This document shows, piece by piece, positions 1-5,724 of a stretch of DNA of 5,828 nt. Positions within the stretch are counted from its first letter, which is position 1. Each line of letters opens with the position of its first letter. Origin of the DNA: Deltaproteobacteria bacterium. GTDB lineage: Bacteria; Desulfobacterota; Desulfuromonadia; Geobacterales; Geobacteraceae. Below the pieces are notes generated by a model. The model was not told the DNA's origin. It worked only from the letters and a program-made list of their open reading frames with translations, and searched no databases. The translations under genes were made by a program, and so were the position numbers. The DNA lies in NCBI GenBank assembly GCA_021810985.1, contig JAJZQA010000175.1, positions 1-5,828 on the forward strand, written 5' to 3'.

Positions 1-2
1 TC

Positions 3-25
3 CCGGAGTTTCTGGATGAAAACCA
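3..25 (+). repeat. Copy of the palindrome-region repeat at the left edge
   Basis: This 23-bp segment (CCGGAGTTTC, then TGGATGAAAACCA) matches the minus strand of 5312-5290 at 20 of 23 positions. It lies just after the stop codon of the beta-barrel gene and contains a weak CTGG/CCAG hairpin at 12-26. Its symmetry is poorer than that of the right-hand copy. Confidence 0.45.
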
Positions 26-35
26 GCGATTATTG

Positions 36-884
36 CTAACGCAACTGGTAGGTGACCGCCAAAGTATATGTAGCTCCGGCGGCGGTATTCTGACCATAGA
101 TCTCCGGGGTATAGCTCGCCTCAAGTCCCCAGGCGGGAGTGATCTTGTAGCCGAGCGTCACATCAAGCTTTCCCAGGTCGAAGTTATTGGTTGCCGTCGG
201 GTTGCCGCCGCTGTCCAGGTGACTGCCGTTGTCAATGCTGTAGATGCCATCCAGCTTGACCCGACCATAGAGATTCTTGGTCAGGTCCAGGCCAAACTCC
301 ACCAGATAACGGAATTCATCGGATGGATCTGAAAATCGCCAGCGATAGCCGGCTTCCACGCCACAGTACCCGGGCAGGTACGGCCACAGGGAAAGGCCAT
401 AGAGAAACTTCAGTTCCAGATCGTACTGGCCATTGCCCAGCGGCACCCGGTCATTTCTGTCATAGGCCTCCGGAATCTTCACCAAGCCCTGGGCGGAGAA
501 TATTCCGGCCTTTCCCTCCAGTACTTTCACCTTCATCGCCAGATCGATGTCGCCCAGGCCATAGGTGGTGGTTTTTGCGACGTCGTCGTCTTTTTCAATG
601 TATTTGAAATAGAGGGAATTGATCAGGGTGATCCGGTCGGTAAGTCCGTATTCCAAGTAATTGGCGCCATTGATGTCACTGAAATCACCGTTGGCATCAA
701 AGCGCAGACGGTCAGCGTTTTTGTCAAACCGGTCATCGGCATAGTAGTAATTCAAGGAGAGCCGGTCATAGAGCTTTCCTTTGTTCAAGGTCCAGGCTCC
801 GGCGTGGGAATAGTCGCAGGTGAGGCCGATCACAAAAAATGCCAGGCCTAGAACCGTTGCCGTTTTTACTATCGTGAAATACAT
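36..884 (-). CDS. Putative outer-membrane beta-barrel protein, 282 aa
   Basis: This is probably a secreted outer-membrane barrel of unknown substrate. Residues 1-30 form a signal peptide: hydrophobic stretch about 8-22, then SHAGA, with AGA at 28-30 giving an A-x-A type cleavage before W31. The mature part begins WTLNKGKLYDRLSLNYYYAD and continues as alternating polar/aromatic strands separated by Asp/Asn/Gly-rich turns (for example 84-96, 110-122, 154-166, 174-184, 192-200, 204-214, 238-248, 252-260, 271-281), as expected for roughly 10-14 strands. The protein ends YQLR, so the usual C-terminal aromatic residue of BAM substrates is not at the last position. No haem-binding CXXCH, TonB box or plug domain is seen. 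The start is ATG at 884 with GGAG at 891-894, 6 nt upstream; the stop is TAG. It is the last gene of the minus-strand cluster, 100 bp after the four-domain rhodanese lipoprotein. It resembles the loose group annotated as transporter or MetA-pathway-of-phenol-degradation-like outer-membrane proteins; that family name is an inference and says little about function. Confidence 0.8.
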   Translation of the reverse strand: MYFTIVKTATVLGLAFFVIGLTCDYSHAGAWTLNKGKLYDRLSLNYYYADDRFDKNADRLRFDANGDFSDINGANYLEYGLTDRITLINSLYFKYIEKDDDVAKTTTYGLGDIDLAMKVKVLEGKAGIFSAQGLVKIPEAYDRNDRVPLGNGQYDLELKFLYGLSLWPYLPGYCGVEAGYRWRFSDPSDEFRYLVEFGLDLTKNLYGRVKLDGIYSIDNGSHLDSGGNPTATNNFDLGKLDVTLGYKITPAWGLEASYTPEIYGQNTAAGATYTLAVTYQLR

Positions 885-984
885 CGGAATCTCCGTATTC
901 TGTCAATTTAAGGTACTGTCTGAAGAGAACCTGCCAGAAGGAACTGCAGGCCGCAGCCTGACGACCCGCAGTTTCCTGTCCCTA
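885..984 (-). other. Intergenic spacer between the lipoprotein and barrel genes, with a small hairpin
   Basis: This 100-bp spacer contains a short hairpin at 947-960 (CAGGC/GCCTG stem, 4-nt loop). On the minus strand no T-run follows it, so it is not a convincing intrinsic terminator and read-through into the barrel gene is likely. A TTGACA at 906-901 lies too close to the ATG to be a useful -35 box for this start. Confidence 0.4.
891..894 (-). promoter_or_regulatory. Ribosome binding site of the beta-barrel gene
   Basis: Read on the minus strand, GGAG lies 6 nt before the ATG at 884-882. It supports that start over any internal one and shows that the barrel gene has its own translation signal even if it is co-transcribed with the lipoprotein gene. 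Confidence 0.6.
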
Positions 985-2895
985 TCAGAGCGGCGAGCCT
1001 GTCGCCACCGGCCGTCCCGAAGGAAGCTGTTGCCAACCGGGGGTCGGACCATCCAGATACGCAGGATTCTCGATATAGGTAGTACTCCAGCCCATCCAGC
1101 CATCAGAATAGTTGCGAATAGTCCCATAGCCCATCAGGTAGCCGTAATAGAAGGCCAGAGCGGAGCGGTAACCGCCGCCGCAGTAGAAAATCAGCTCCTT
1201 GTTCGCGGTGGCGCCCAGGCTGTTCCAGTGCGACCTGACTTCGCTGAAGCTGCGCAGCGTGCCATCACCATCGGTATAGATCCGGGAAGCGTCATCGGCA
1301 TCGCCGGCCCAGACGGCGCCAGGTATCCTCCCCTTGGCAGCCAGGTAGCTGTAGCCGCTGATCAGTCCGGCAAATTCACCCCCCGCCCGCACGTCGGTAA
1401 GTACCGTGGTTGCAGTGTTCAGGTAGTTGCTGAAAACATGGCTCGTGGTGGCGAGCAATGCCGGCCGGGTAGTCCCGGCATATGTGGTTGCCAGCGGATT
1501 GTTGATCGTTGTTTCCACCTGGTAGCCGGCGGCAACCCAGGAGTTTACGCCGCCGTTGAGAATACGCACATCGGCTACTCCGGCATAGGTCAGGATCCAC
1601 CAGAGCCGCGCCGCGAAGATTGGACTGTCGCTGTAGACAACCACCGTAGTGTCGGCGGTGATGCCCATGCTCCCCACCGCCGCCTTCAATTGATCATCCG
1701 GCAGCAGGAACCAGCGGGGATAACCGTTTTCATAGGTGTCGGAGTTGGAGTGAATGGCCCCGGGAATATGGCCGAGCAGATAGGAATTGTTGGCCCAGCC
1801 CTGCTCCATATCCGCGATGCTGCCCCAATGGGTCTCGAAAATCAGGTACTTGTGGTTGCGGTCGTAGGGGTACTGGGGAGGCGGGTTTGAACTACTGCCG
1901 GGTGCATGAAATTTGACCAGCGCATCGACCCAGGCCGGGTAGACGGACGTTGTATAGTTGGCGGCCTTCTCCATGGGGAGGTCGCCATTATCAGCCCACT
2001 CCTTGATGGAGGCATCGTAGTTCGAGCAGCGGGAATAGCCCATCAAGCGCAGCAGGAAGTAGACATAACCGCTGCGGATCCCGGACGTGCAGTAGGCTGT
2101 CACTTCCTTGTCGGGGGTGATGCCGCGAGATTCAAAGAGAAGTTTCAGATCCTGGTAGCTCAGGGAGGTTTTGTAGCTGTTGTAGAACCAGGCATAGGGG
2201 ACCTGCACCGCATTGGGGATATGTCCGCCGCGGGCTTCACCGTAAAGCTGCCAACCAAGGAACTCCTCATCGGTCCGGGAATCAATCACGGCAAAGTCAG
2301 TGTCATAGAGCCGCTGGGCAATGCGGGAGGAGGTTGCCTTGCGCCCGCTGTTGATCTCCGCGGTAAAGGTGGCGGCAGGCAAGGTTGTGCTGGTCAGCTG
2401 AACCCGGCGTCCGTCCGCCAGCCATTTGTCCCAGCCGTCGTTCATGATGTGAACATCGGTACAGCCCAGATACTCAAGCATCCAGAAGATGCGTCCGGCC
2501 GCGCCCCAGGAAGCGGTGGTGTTATCATAAATCACGATCCTGGAGTCCCGCGTGAGACCGGCATTGCCGAGCTGCGCCTCCAGGGTTGCCGTGTCTTTCA
2601 GACCAACTTTTGAGGTAAAATAGTCGCCGAACTTCACATTGATTGCGCCGGGAATGTGTGAACTTTCGTACCCGGAAGTTCTGGCATCGATTACAATCAG
2701 ACCGTTGCTGCCCAGGCTGGCCTGCACCGAGTCGGCACTGACCAGCAGGCCGGCATTGGGAAAATCCGCGGAAGCCGGCTCCAGGGTCGCCGCTGTCGCT
2801 TGCTTCTCGGTGGTTGTGCTCCCGCATCCGGCCAAAACAAAAACTGCCAGGAGCGTCGCCAGCATCAGCGTGGCACCAATTCGTCTCCTCATCAT
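985..2895 (-). CDS. Four-domain rhodanese (sulfurtransferase) lipoprotein, 636 aa
   Basis: This is a lipid-anchored envelope protein with four rhodanese domains, arranged as two tandem thiosulfate-sulfurtransferase-like pairs. The N-terminus MMRRR plus a hydrophobic core ends in the lipobox LAGC (Cys24); residues after Cys are GS, with no Asp at +2, so an outer-membrane location is plausible. Domain 1 (about 50-168) has an inactive loop, VIYDNTTASWGAAGR at 121-135. Domain 2 (about 191-310) is active-type, CTSGIRSG from Cys269. A Pro/Ser/Asn-rich linker (about 311-346) follows. Domain 3 (about 347-463) has an inactive loop, VVVYSDSPIFAARLWW at 418-433. Domain 4 (about 482-605) is active-type, CGGGYRSA from Cys572. 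Both active loops fit CX4R, in which the Cys carries a persulfide in known rhodaneses. The usual TST/SseA enzyme is about 280 aa, so this is a doubled form. Three starts lie in a row (GTG 2898, ATG 2895, ATG 2892); ATG 2895 has the best spacing, 7 nt from AAGGAG. It lies 56 bp after the two-domain rhodanese gene, so co-transcription is likely. Substrate (thiosulfate, mercaptopyruvate, polysulfide, selenium species) cannot be told from sequence. Confidence 0.92.
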   Translation of the reverse strand: MMRRRIGATLMLATLLAVFVLAGCGSTTTEKQATAATLEPASADFPNAGLLVSADSVQASLGSNGLIVIDARTSGYESSHIPGAINVKFGDYFTSKVGLKDTATLEAQLGNAGLTRDSRIVIYDNTTASWGAAGRIFWMLEYLGCTDVHIMNDGWDKWLADGRRVQLTSTTLPAATFTAEINSGRKATSSRIAQRLYDTDFAVIDSRTDEEFLGWQLYGEARGGHIPNAVQVPYAWFYNSYKTSLSYQDLKLLFESRGITPDKEVTAYCTSGIRSGYVYFLLRLMGYSRCSNYDASIKEWADNGDLPMEKAANYTTSVYPAWVDALVKFHAPGSSSNPPPQYPYDRNHKYLIFETHWGSIADMEQGWANNSYLLGHIPGAIHSNSDTYENGYPRWFLLPDDQLKAAVGSMGITADTTVVVYSDSPIFAARLWWILTYAGVADVRILNGGVNSWVAAGYQVETTINNPLATTYAGTTRPALLATTSHVFSNYLNTATTVLTDVRAGGEFAGLISGYSYLAAKGRIPGAVWAGDADDASRIYTDGDGTLRSFSEVRSHWNSLGATANKELIFYCGGGYRSALAFYYGYLMGYGTIRNYSDGWMGWSTTYIENPAYLDGPTPGWQQLPSGRPVATGSPL

Positions 2896-2902
2896 CACAA
2901 AT

Positions 2903-2908
2903 CTCCTT
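2903..2908 (-). promoter_or_regulatory. Ribosome binding site deciding the start of the four-domain rhodanese
   Basis: AAGGAG on the minus strand precedes three consecutive possible start codons, GTG-ATG-ATG. Spacings are 4, 7 and 10 nt, so the middle ATG (2893-2895) is favoured. The choice changes the protein by one residue at most on either side. Confidence 0.7.
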
Positions 2909-2951
2909 CTTCCATGAAAAATTCACACTCGCCAAAAACTAATAATCGCTC

Positions 2952-3836
2952 TCAAAGGGAACCGAGCTGCTTCCATTCCTCCATGCCGCCTTCGTAGTTG
3001 CGTCCGCCCGGCAGTCCGGCCAAACGGTGCACCATCCAAGCATAGCCGGACCTGATCCCTCCCGCGCAGAAGTAGACAACCGGTTTTCGAGGATCGACGC
3101 CACGTTGAGCCAGGAGTTTTTTCAGCTCCCCGGGCGGAAGCGGATGCCGGTCTTTTCCGGTATGGAAATCCTCCCAGGAAATGGCAACCGCCCCGGGGAT
3201 GCCGCCACGCAGCCGCTCCCAGGTGGACCGGGTATCGACCAGCGTTACCTTGCCCAAAGTTTTCCGCAGCTCGCCGGTCGAGATGTCCAGCTGTGGCTGC
3301 AAGGTAACCCGGTATTTCAGCCGTGGGCCGCGATAGGCGTCTTCCCCGGTCTTGAGCGTGAGATTGGCGGCGCGCCATGCTTGCAGGCCACCGTTCAGGA
3401 TTCTGATCTCGCCCTGGTGCCCCAGCCAGCTGAGCAGCCAGACCAGCCAGCCTTCCCCGCCCCAACTGGTATCCGCATCACCATAGACCACCAGCGGGGT
3501 TTTTTCGCTGATGCCGAGCGCAGCCAGGGCAACGGCCAGCTCCCGGGTCGGGCGCACTTTAAACTGCACACCTTTTTCATCGGTTCTGGTATAGTTCTCC
3601 CACGAAAAAGAATGGGCTCCGGGCAGATGCCCTGCCTGCCAGTGCGCTTTGGGGCGTCCGTCCAGAATAACCCAGTCGCCATTGGTGCGGGAGAGTTCCC
3701 GGACCTCGATCAAGCCGATTTCCGCTCCGAAGATCCGGCTGCTCATCAACAGCAGGACAACAATACTTCCCATGGACATACCGAAAAGCTTGCCACTGCG
3801 TCCCGCCCCTCTCCTGAATTGGGGAATCCCTGCCAT
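2952..3836 (-). CDS. Exported two-domain thiosulfate/3-mercaptopyruvate sulfurtransferase (rhodanese), 294 aa
   Basis: The protein has the layout of TST/SseA-type sulfurtransferases: an N-terminal inactive rhodanese domain (about 41-160, loop YGDADTSWGGEGW at 118-130, no Cys) and a C-terminal active domain (about 180-292) with CAGGIRSG from Cys257, a CX4R loop expected to carry a persulfide. Typical conserved pieces are visible: DGRP near 59, GHLPGA at 69-74, LNGG at 147-150, VDTR at 200-203, GGIPGA at 211-216, NYEGGMEEW at 280-288. The N-terminus has a basic region (R8, R9, R13, K16), a hydrophobic run about 24-33 and FGA at 36-38, which looks like a signal peptide cleaved before E39, giving a periplasmic enzyme. 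The start at 3836 is favoured by AGGAGAGGAG placed 4 nt upstream; later Met codons (3779, 3773) lack such a site and would give a signal peptide without a basic n-region. It is the first gene of the minus-strand cluster. Its active and inactive loops resemble the first pair of domains in the downstream lipoprotein, which suggests duplication within the locus. Confidence 0.93.
   Translation of the reverse strand: MAGIPQFRRGAGRSGKLFGMSMGSIVVLLLMSSRIFGAEIGLIEVRELSRTNGDWVILDGRPKAHWQAGHLPGAHSFSWENYTRTDEKGVQFKVRPTRELAVALAALGISEKTPLVVYGDADTSWGGEGWLVWLLSWLGHQGEIRILNGGLQAWRAANLTLKTGEDAYRGPRLKYRVTLQPQLDISTGELRKTLGKVTLVDTRSTWERLRGGIPGAVAISWEDFHTGKDRHPLPPGELKKLLAQRGVDPRKPVVYFCAGGIRSGYAWMVHRLAGLPGGRNYEGGMEEWKQLGSL
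3772..3836. other. Head-to-head overlap of two divergent coding starts
   Basis: With the best-supported starts, the minus-strand rhodanese (start 3836) and plus-strand glycosyltransferase (start 3772) share 65 bp at their 5' ends. The CATG at 3771-3774 contains an ATG on each strand. The minus-strand signal-peptide codons and the plus-strand first-membrane-segment codons are read from the same DNA. No good -35/-10 or -24/-12 pair was found for either gene by eye. Confidence 0.55.
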
Positions 3837-5196
3837 CGTGCTCCTCTCCTATTGCCTGCTCGCTCTCCCGCCGAACCTGCGCCTGGCCGTGCCGGAATTA
3901 ATTGGCGTTACTGCCGTGATTGCCTCACTTCTCACCCTGGTGCTCTTTTTCGGAGAACGGCGGTGTATCAGCTGGTCTCCGACACTGATCCTGACCATCG
4001 CCGCGGCGGCGCGGCTGCTCTTCCTGTTCCGTGCGCCGGAACTCTCCGACGACATCTACCGCTATCTGTGGGACGGGCTCACCCTCCTCTCGGGAAAGAA
4101 CCCGTACGCCGCGGCGCCCGCACTGCTGCAGCCGGCAGGCGAGAACCTTTCCGGCCTGCAACAGCTGGTCAACCATGCAGAGTTGGTCACCATCTACCCT
4201 CCCGCGGCCCAACTGGTTTTTGCCGCGGGTGCTCTGTGCGGCGGAAGCATCGTCGGCCTCAAGCTGCTGCTGATTCTTCTCGACCTGGCCAGCTGCCTGC
4301 TGATAATGCGCCTGTTGGCGGCCTTTCGCCAGCCGGTCTGGCTGGCAGTACTCTATGCCTGGCAGCCGGTGGCGGTCCTCGAGGTCGGGGCCTCCGGGCA
4401 CATCGACAGCGCGGGAATCTTCTTTTTCCTCGCCAGCCTGAGCCTGATGATCGGCAGAACATCGCCCGCAACGCAAAATACCCTGGTATCCGCCGGTGAT
4501 CAGCCGGTGGCTCGCCGTAAAGATTATCCGCGCCTGATCCTGGCAGGCGGCGCTTTTTCCTGCGCCGTCCTGGTAAAACTGCTGCCGCTGATCTTCCTGC
4601 CGGGGATACTGCTGGTACTGCGCCGGCGTTCGCTCTCTTTTCTGCTTGGTGCTTTTTTCGCTGGAATAGCCCTGCTGCTGCCTTTTCTTCCCGACCTGAC
4701 CAATGCCCTCGGCACGCTCCAGACCTATGCGCTGCACTGGGAATTTGCCGGCTTCACCTTTCGTACTCTGCGTCAGGCCAGCGGTTCCGGAGAAAGCGCC
4801 CGGGTGATTCTCGCGGCTCTTTTCCTGGTCGCGGCCGGATGTCGCTATACCCTCTTGGCCGTGCAACAGCAGCGGCTTTCGCTTCGGGAAAACTACACTG
4901 CACTGCGTGCCGCCCTTCAAGCCTGTTCGGAGGTAACCTTCTGTTTCCTGCTGCTGACGCCGACGCTCCACCCCTGGTACGCCCTCTACCTGGCGGCGTT
5001 TCTGCCCTTTGCCGCCGGAGCGGCCCGGCTGGTGCTCTGCTGGTCGGTTTTCCTCGGCTACCAGGTGCTGCTGCCCTACACGATCCTCGGCCAGTGGCAG
5101 GAAGATGACCTGACCGCCGCACTGGTAAGCCTGGCCCCCATCACGGCATTTCTGGCTGTCACCCTGCTCCGTCGCCGGGAACGCCGTCCGGAGTAA
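3772..5196 (+). CDS. Polytopic GT-C membrane glycosyltransferase (GT87/mannosyltransferase-like), 474 aa
   Basis: This is an integral inner-membrane protein with about 11-12 hydrophobic segments (for example 16-34, 41-60, 70-87, 142-158, 162-181, 188-204, 213-227, 256-283, 288-306, 344-363, 386-396, 402-438, 447-465). It carries hallmarks of GT-C glycosyltransferases that use polyprenyl-phosphate sugars. The first large loop has LSDDIYRYLWDGL at 91-103 with an acidic pair (D93, D94) at the expected catalytic position, followed by GKNPYAA. VTIYPP is at 139-144, GHIDS at 209-213, a VKLLP segment at 268-272, and HPWY at 400-403. It probably transfers a hexose to an envelope glycan or lipid on the periplasmic side; donor and acceptor are unknown. 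The ATG at 3772 is chosen because it keeps the first membrane segment whole, but its ribosome site is weak (AGGA 14 nt upstream). GTG at 3838 is an alternative that would remove the overlap with the divergent rhodanese gene, and an in-frame ATG at 3649 would deepen the overlap. Stop is TAA. No functional link to the rhodanese cluster is evident. Confidence 0.85.
   Translation: MDIPKSLPLRPAPLLNWGIPAIVLLSYCLLALPPNLRLAVPELIGVTAVIASLLTLVLFFGERRCISWSPTLILTIAAAARLLFLFRAPELSDDIYRYLWDGLTLLSGKNPYAAAPALLQPAGENLSGLQQLVNHAELVTIYPPAAQLVFAAGALCGGSIVGLKLLLILLDLASCLLIMRLLAAFRQPVWLAVLYAWQPVAVLEVGASGHIDSAGIFFFLASLSLMIGRTSPATQNTLVSAGDQPVARRKDYPRLILAGGAFSCAVLVKLLPLIFLPGILLVLRRRSLSFLLGAFFAGIALLLPFLPDLTNALGTLQTYALHWEFAGFTFRTLRQASGSGESARVILAALFLVAAGCRYTLLAVQQQRLSLRENYTALRAALQACSEVTFCFLLLTPTLHPWYALYLAAFLPFAAGAARLVLCWSVFLGYQVLLPYTILGQWQEDDLTAALVSLAPITAFLAVTLLRRRERRPE
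3841..3850 (-). promoter_or_regulatory. Strong ribosome binding site deciding the start of the two-domain rhodanese
   Basis: AGGAGAGGAG on the minus strand lies 4 nt before ATG 3836-3834 (the first AGGAG copy is 9 nt away). This is the main reason to prefer the long N-terminus. The site lies inside the coding region of the divergent glycosyltransferase gene (its codons 24-27). Confidence 0.75.
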
Positions 5197-5278
5197 CCGG
5201 TCACTGTCAATCAGATTCCACGCACTTTCCACCACATTACCTGGAACAGCCCGGCTCCTGCTTCATTTTCACAACAAT

Positions 5279-5301
5279 TTGAAATTATTTAGTTTCCATC
5301 C
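5279..5301 (+). repeat. Left arm of an imperfect inverted repeat
   Basis: This 23-bp arm starts TTGAAATTATTTAG and ends CATCC. It matches the reverse complement of 5487-5509 at 19 of 23 positions by hand alignment. It overlaps the palindrome at 5291-5308. Confidence 0.6.
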
Positions 5302-5312
5302 GGAAACTCCGG
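5290..5312 (-). repeat. Copy of the palindrome-region repeat after the glycosyltransferase gene
   Basis: On the minus strand it begins CCGGAGTTTCCGGATGG and matches positions 3-25 at 20 of 23 bases. The two copies are inverted relative to each other and bracket the four genes of the window. Confidence 0.45.
5291..5308. promoter_or_regulatory. Perfect palindrome, possible operator
   Basis: AGTTTCC-ATCC-GGAAACT is a 7-bp perfect inverted repeat with a 4-bp centre, flanked by CCGG on the right. It has the size and symmetry of a dimeric repressor site (TetR-like operators are of this form), and it could also form a hairpin in RNA. A related sequence occurs at 3-25 in the opposite orientation. 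No regulator gene lies in the window, so the operator reading is an inference. Confidence 0.35.
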
Positions 5313-5336
5313 TAGCTGTCAAAAAGGACGGAGCGG

Positions 5337-5486
5337 GGCTTTCACGAAGCCTCTCGTGCGGACCGGCTGCAGGATCGAGGGAACACGCCTGTCTACCAAG
5401 GTAATGCCTCGCCTGCCGGTGTCGTCCGGCGTCCGATTGCGAGGGGCTTCGGGGAAGTTCCGGTCTGGCCCCAACCGGCGCTTCCC
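5337..5486 (+). other. Cluster of GC-rich hairpins, possible structured RNA
   Basis: Three clear stem-loops lie in a row. The first is 5337-5351 (GGCTT/AAGCC, 5-nt loop). The second is 5407-5444 (CCTCGC/GCGAGG outer stem, with an inner GCCGG/CCGGC stem at 5415-5430). The third is 5452-5486 (GGGAAG/CTTCCC outer stem, a 2x2 internal loop, then CCGGT/ACCGG with a 9-nt loop). The inverted-repeat arms at 5279-5301 and 5487-5509 could close the whole as one long stem. No T-run follows the third hairpin, so it is not a plain terminator. It could be a non-coding RNA, an untranslated region of the upstream gene or a short repeat element; I do not recognise a family. Confidence 0.35.
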
Positions 5487-5509
5487 TGATGAAAACTATT
5501 TAATTTCAA
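5487..5509 (-). repeat. Right arm of an imperfect inverted repeat
   Basis: Read on the minus strand this starts TTGAAATTAAATAG and ends CATCA, matching 5279-5301 at 19 of 23 positions. No clear target-site duplication flanks the pair. The same bases can also pair with 5574-5589. Confidence 0.6.
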
Positions 5510-5589
5510 TGACCACAGTGAAGCTATTCAGGCTCGTTTCGGCTACTGTACATACAAGCCCCCTGAGCTGTATGTCAAATTGAAAATAG
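5496..5589. repeat. Second extended inverted-repeat unit
   Basis: An outer interrupted stem pairs 5496-5513 with 5574-5589 (CTATTT/AAATAG, TCAAT/ATTGA, GAC/GTC, with bulges). An inner stem pairs 5522-5532 with 5562-5569 (AGCT plus CAGG against CCTGAGCT, 3-nt bulge). A small stem GGCT/AGCC lies at 5541-5560. The left arm is shared with the inverted repeat reaching back to 5279, so the two folds exclude each other. Confidence 0.4.
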
Positions 5590-5724
5590 TCATCAATTAA
5601 ATTACATCCATCGTTTTTACCGATAACGAACCTGAAATGGATCGCATCGCGACAGACAATGAGCGGATCTTCCGCCCCCCCTGATCCTACTTTTTATTTC
5701 CCGGAGAAGCCTTGCGGGTATAGG

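Noticed and set aside
813..884. Barrel protein as a lipoprotein through Cys23
   Set aside because: Residues before Cys23 (GLT) do not fit a lipobox, and an A-x-A signal peptidase I site follows at 28-30.
901..906. Minus-strand TTGACA before the barrel gene
   Set aside because: A -10 at 17 bp would fall at 883-878, inside the gene, and put the transcript start after the ATG.
820..1890. Plus-strand ORF of 356 codons
   Set aside because: It lies antisense to the four-domain rhodanese, whose domains and motifs are unmistakable. The plus-strand product shows no recognisable domain and has no ribosome site.
1906..2613. Plus-strand ORF of 235 codons
   Set aside because: It is antisense to rhodanese domains 1-2 and has no motif or translation signal; a shadow of GC-rich coding DNA.
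3837..3960. Sigma54 promoter for the rhodanese operon
   Set aside because: A GGCACG-like block exists on the minus strand, but the expected GC of the -12 element is out of register by one base and TTGC is absent.
3027..4499. Plus-strand ORF of 490 codons
   Set aside because: It runs antisense to the two-domain rhodanese and then out of frame through the glycosyltransferase. The product is Pro/Arg-rich and lacks a fold signature.
3925..5235. Minus-strand ORF of 436 codons
   Set aside because: It is antisense to the glycosyltransferase. The product is Gln/Arg/Gly-rich, while the plus strand gives a clean GT-C membrane protein with conserved motifs.
5241..5270. Possible terminator after the glycosyltransferase gene
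   Set aside because: The stem (GG/CC plus AGC/GCT with a 3-nt bulge) is short and the following tract (CTTCATTTTC) is not a true T-run.
5279..5509. Known riboswitch or RNA class (GEMM, cobalamin, glycine, 6S, SRP, RNase P, tmRNA)
   Set aside because: None of the conserved core sequences I know for these classes could be found on either strand.
5356..5583. Plus-strand ORF of 75 codons in the non-coding region
   Set aside because: It has no ribosome site and no recognisable motif, and it runs straight through the hairpin cluster, which explains the sequence better.
5637..5684. 15-codon plus-strand ORF beginning MDRIATDNERIF
   Set aside because: No ribosome binding site lies before the ATG and there is no clear partner gene; too short to support.
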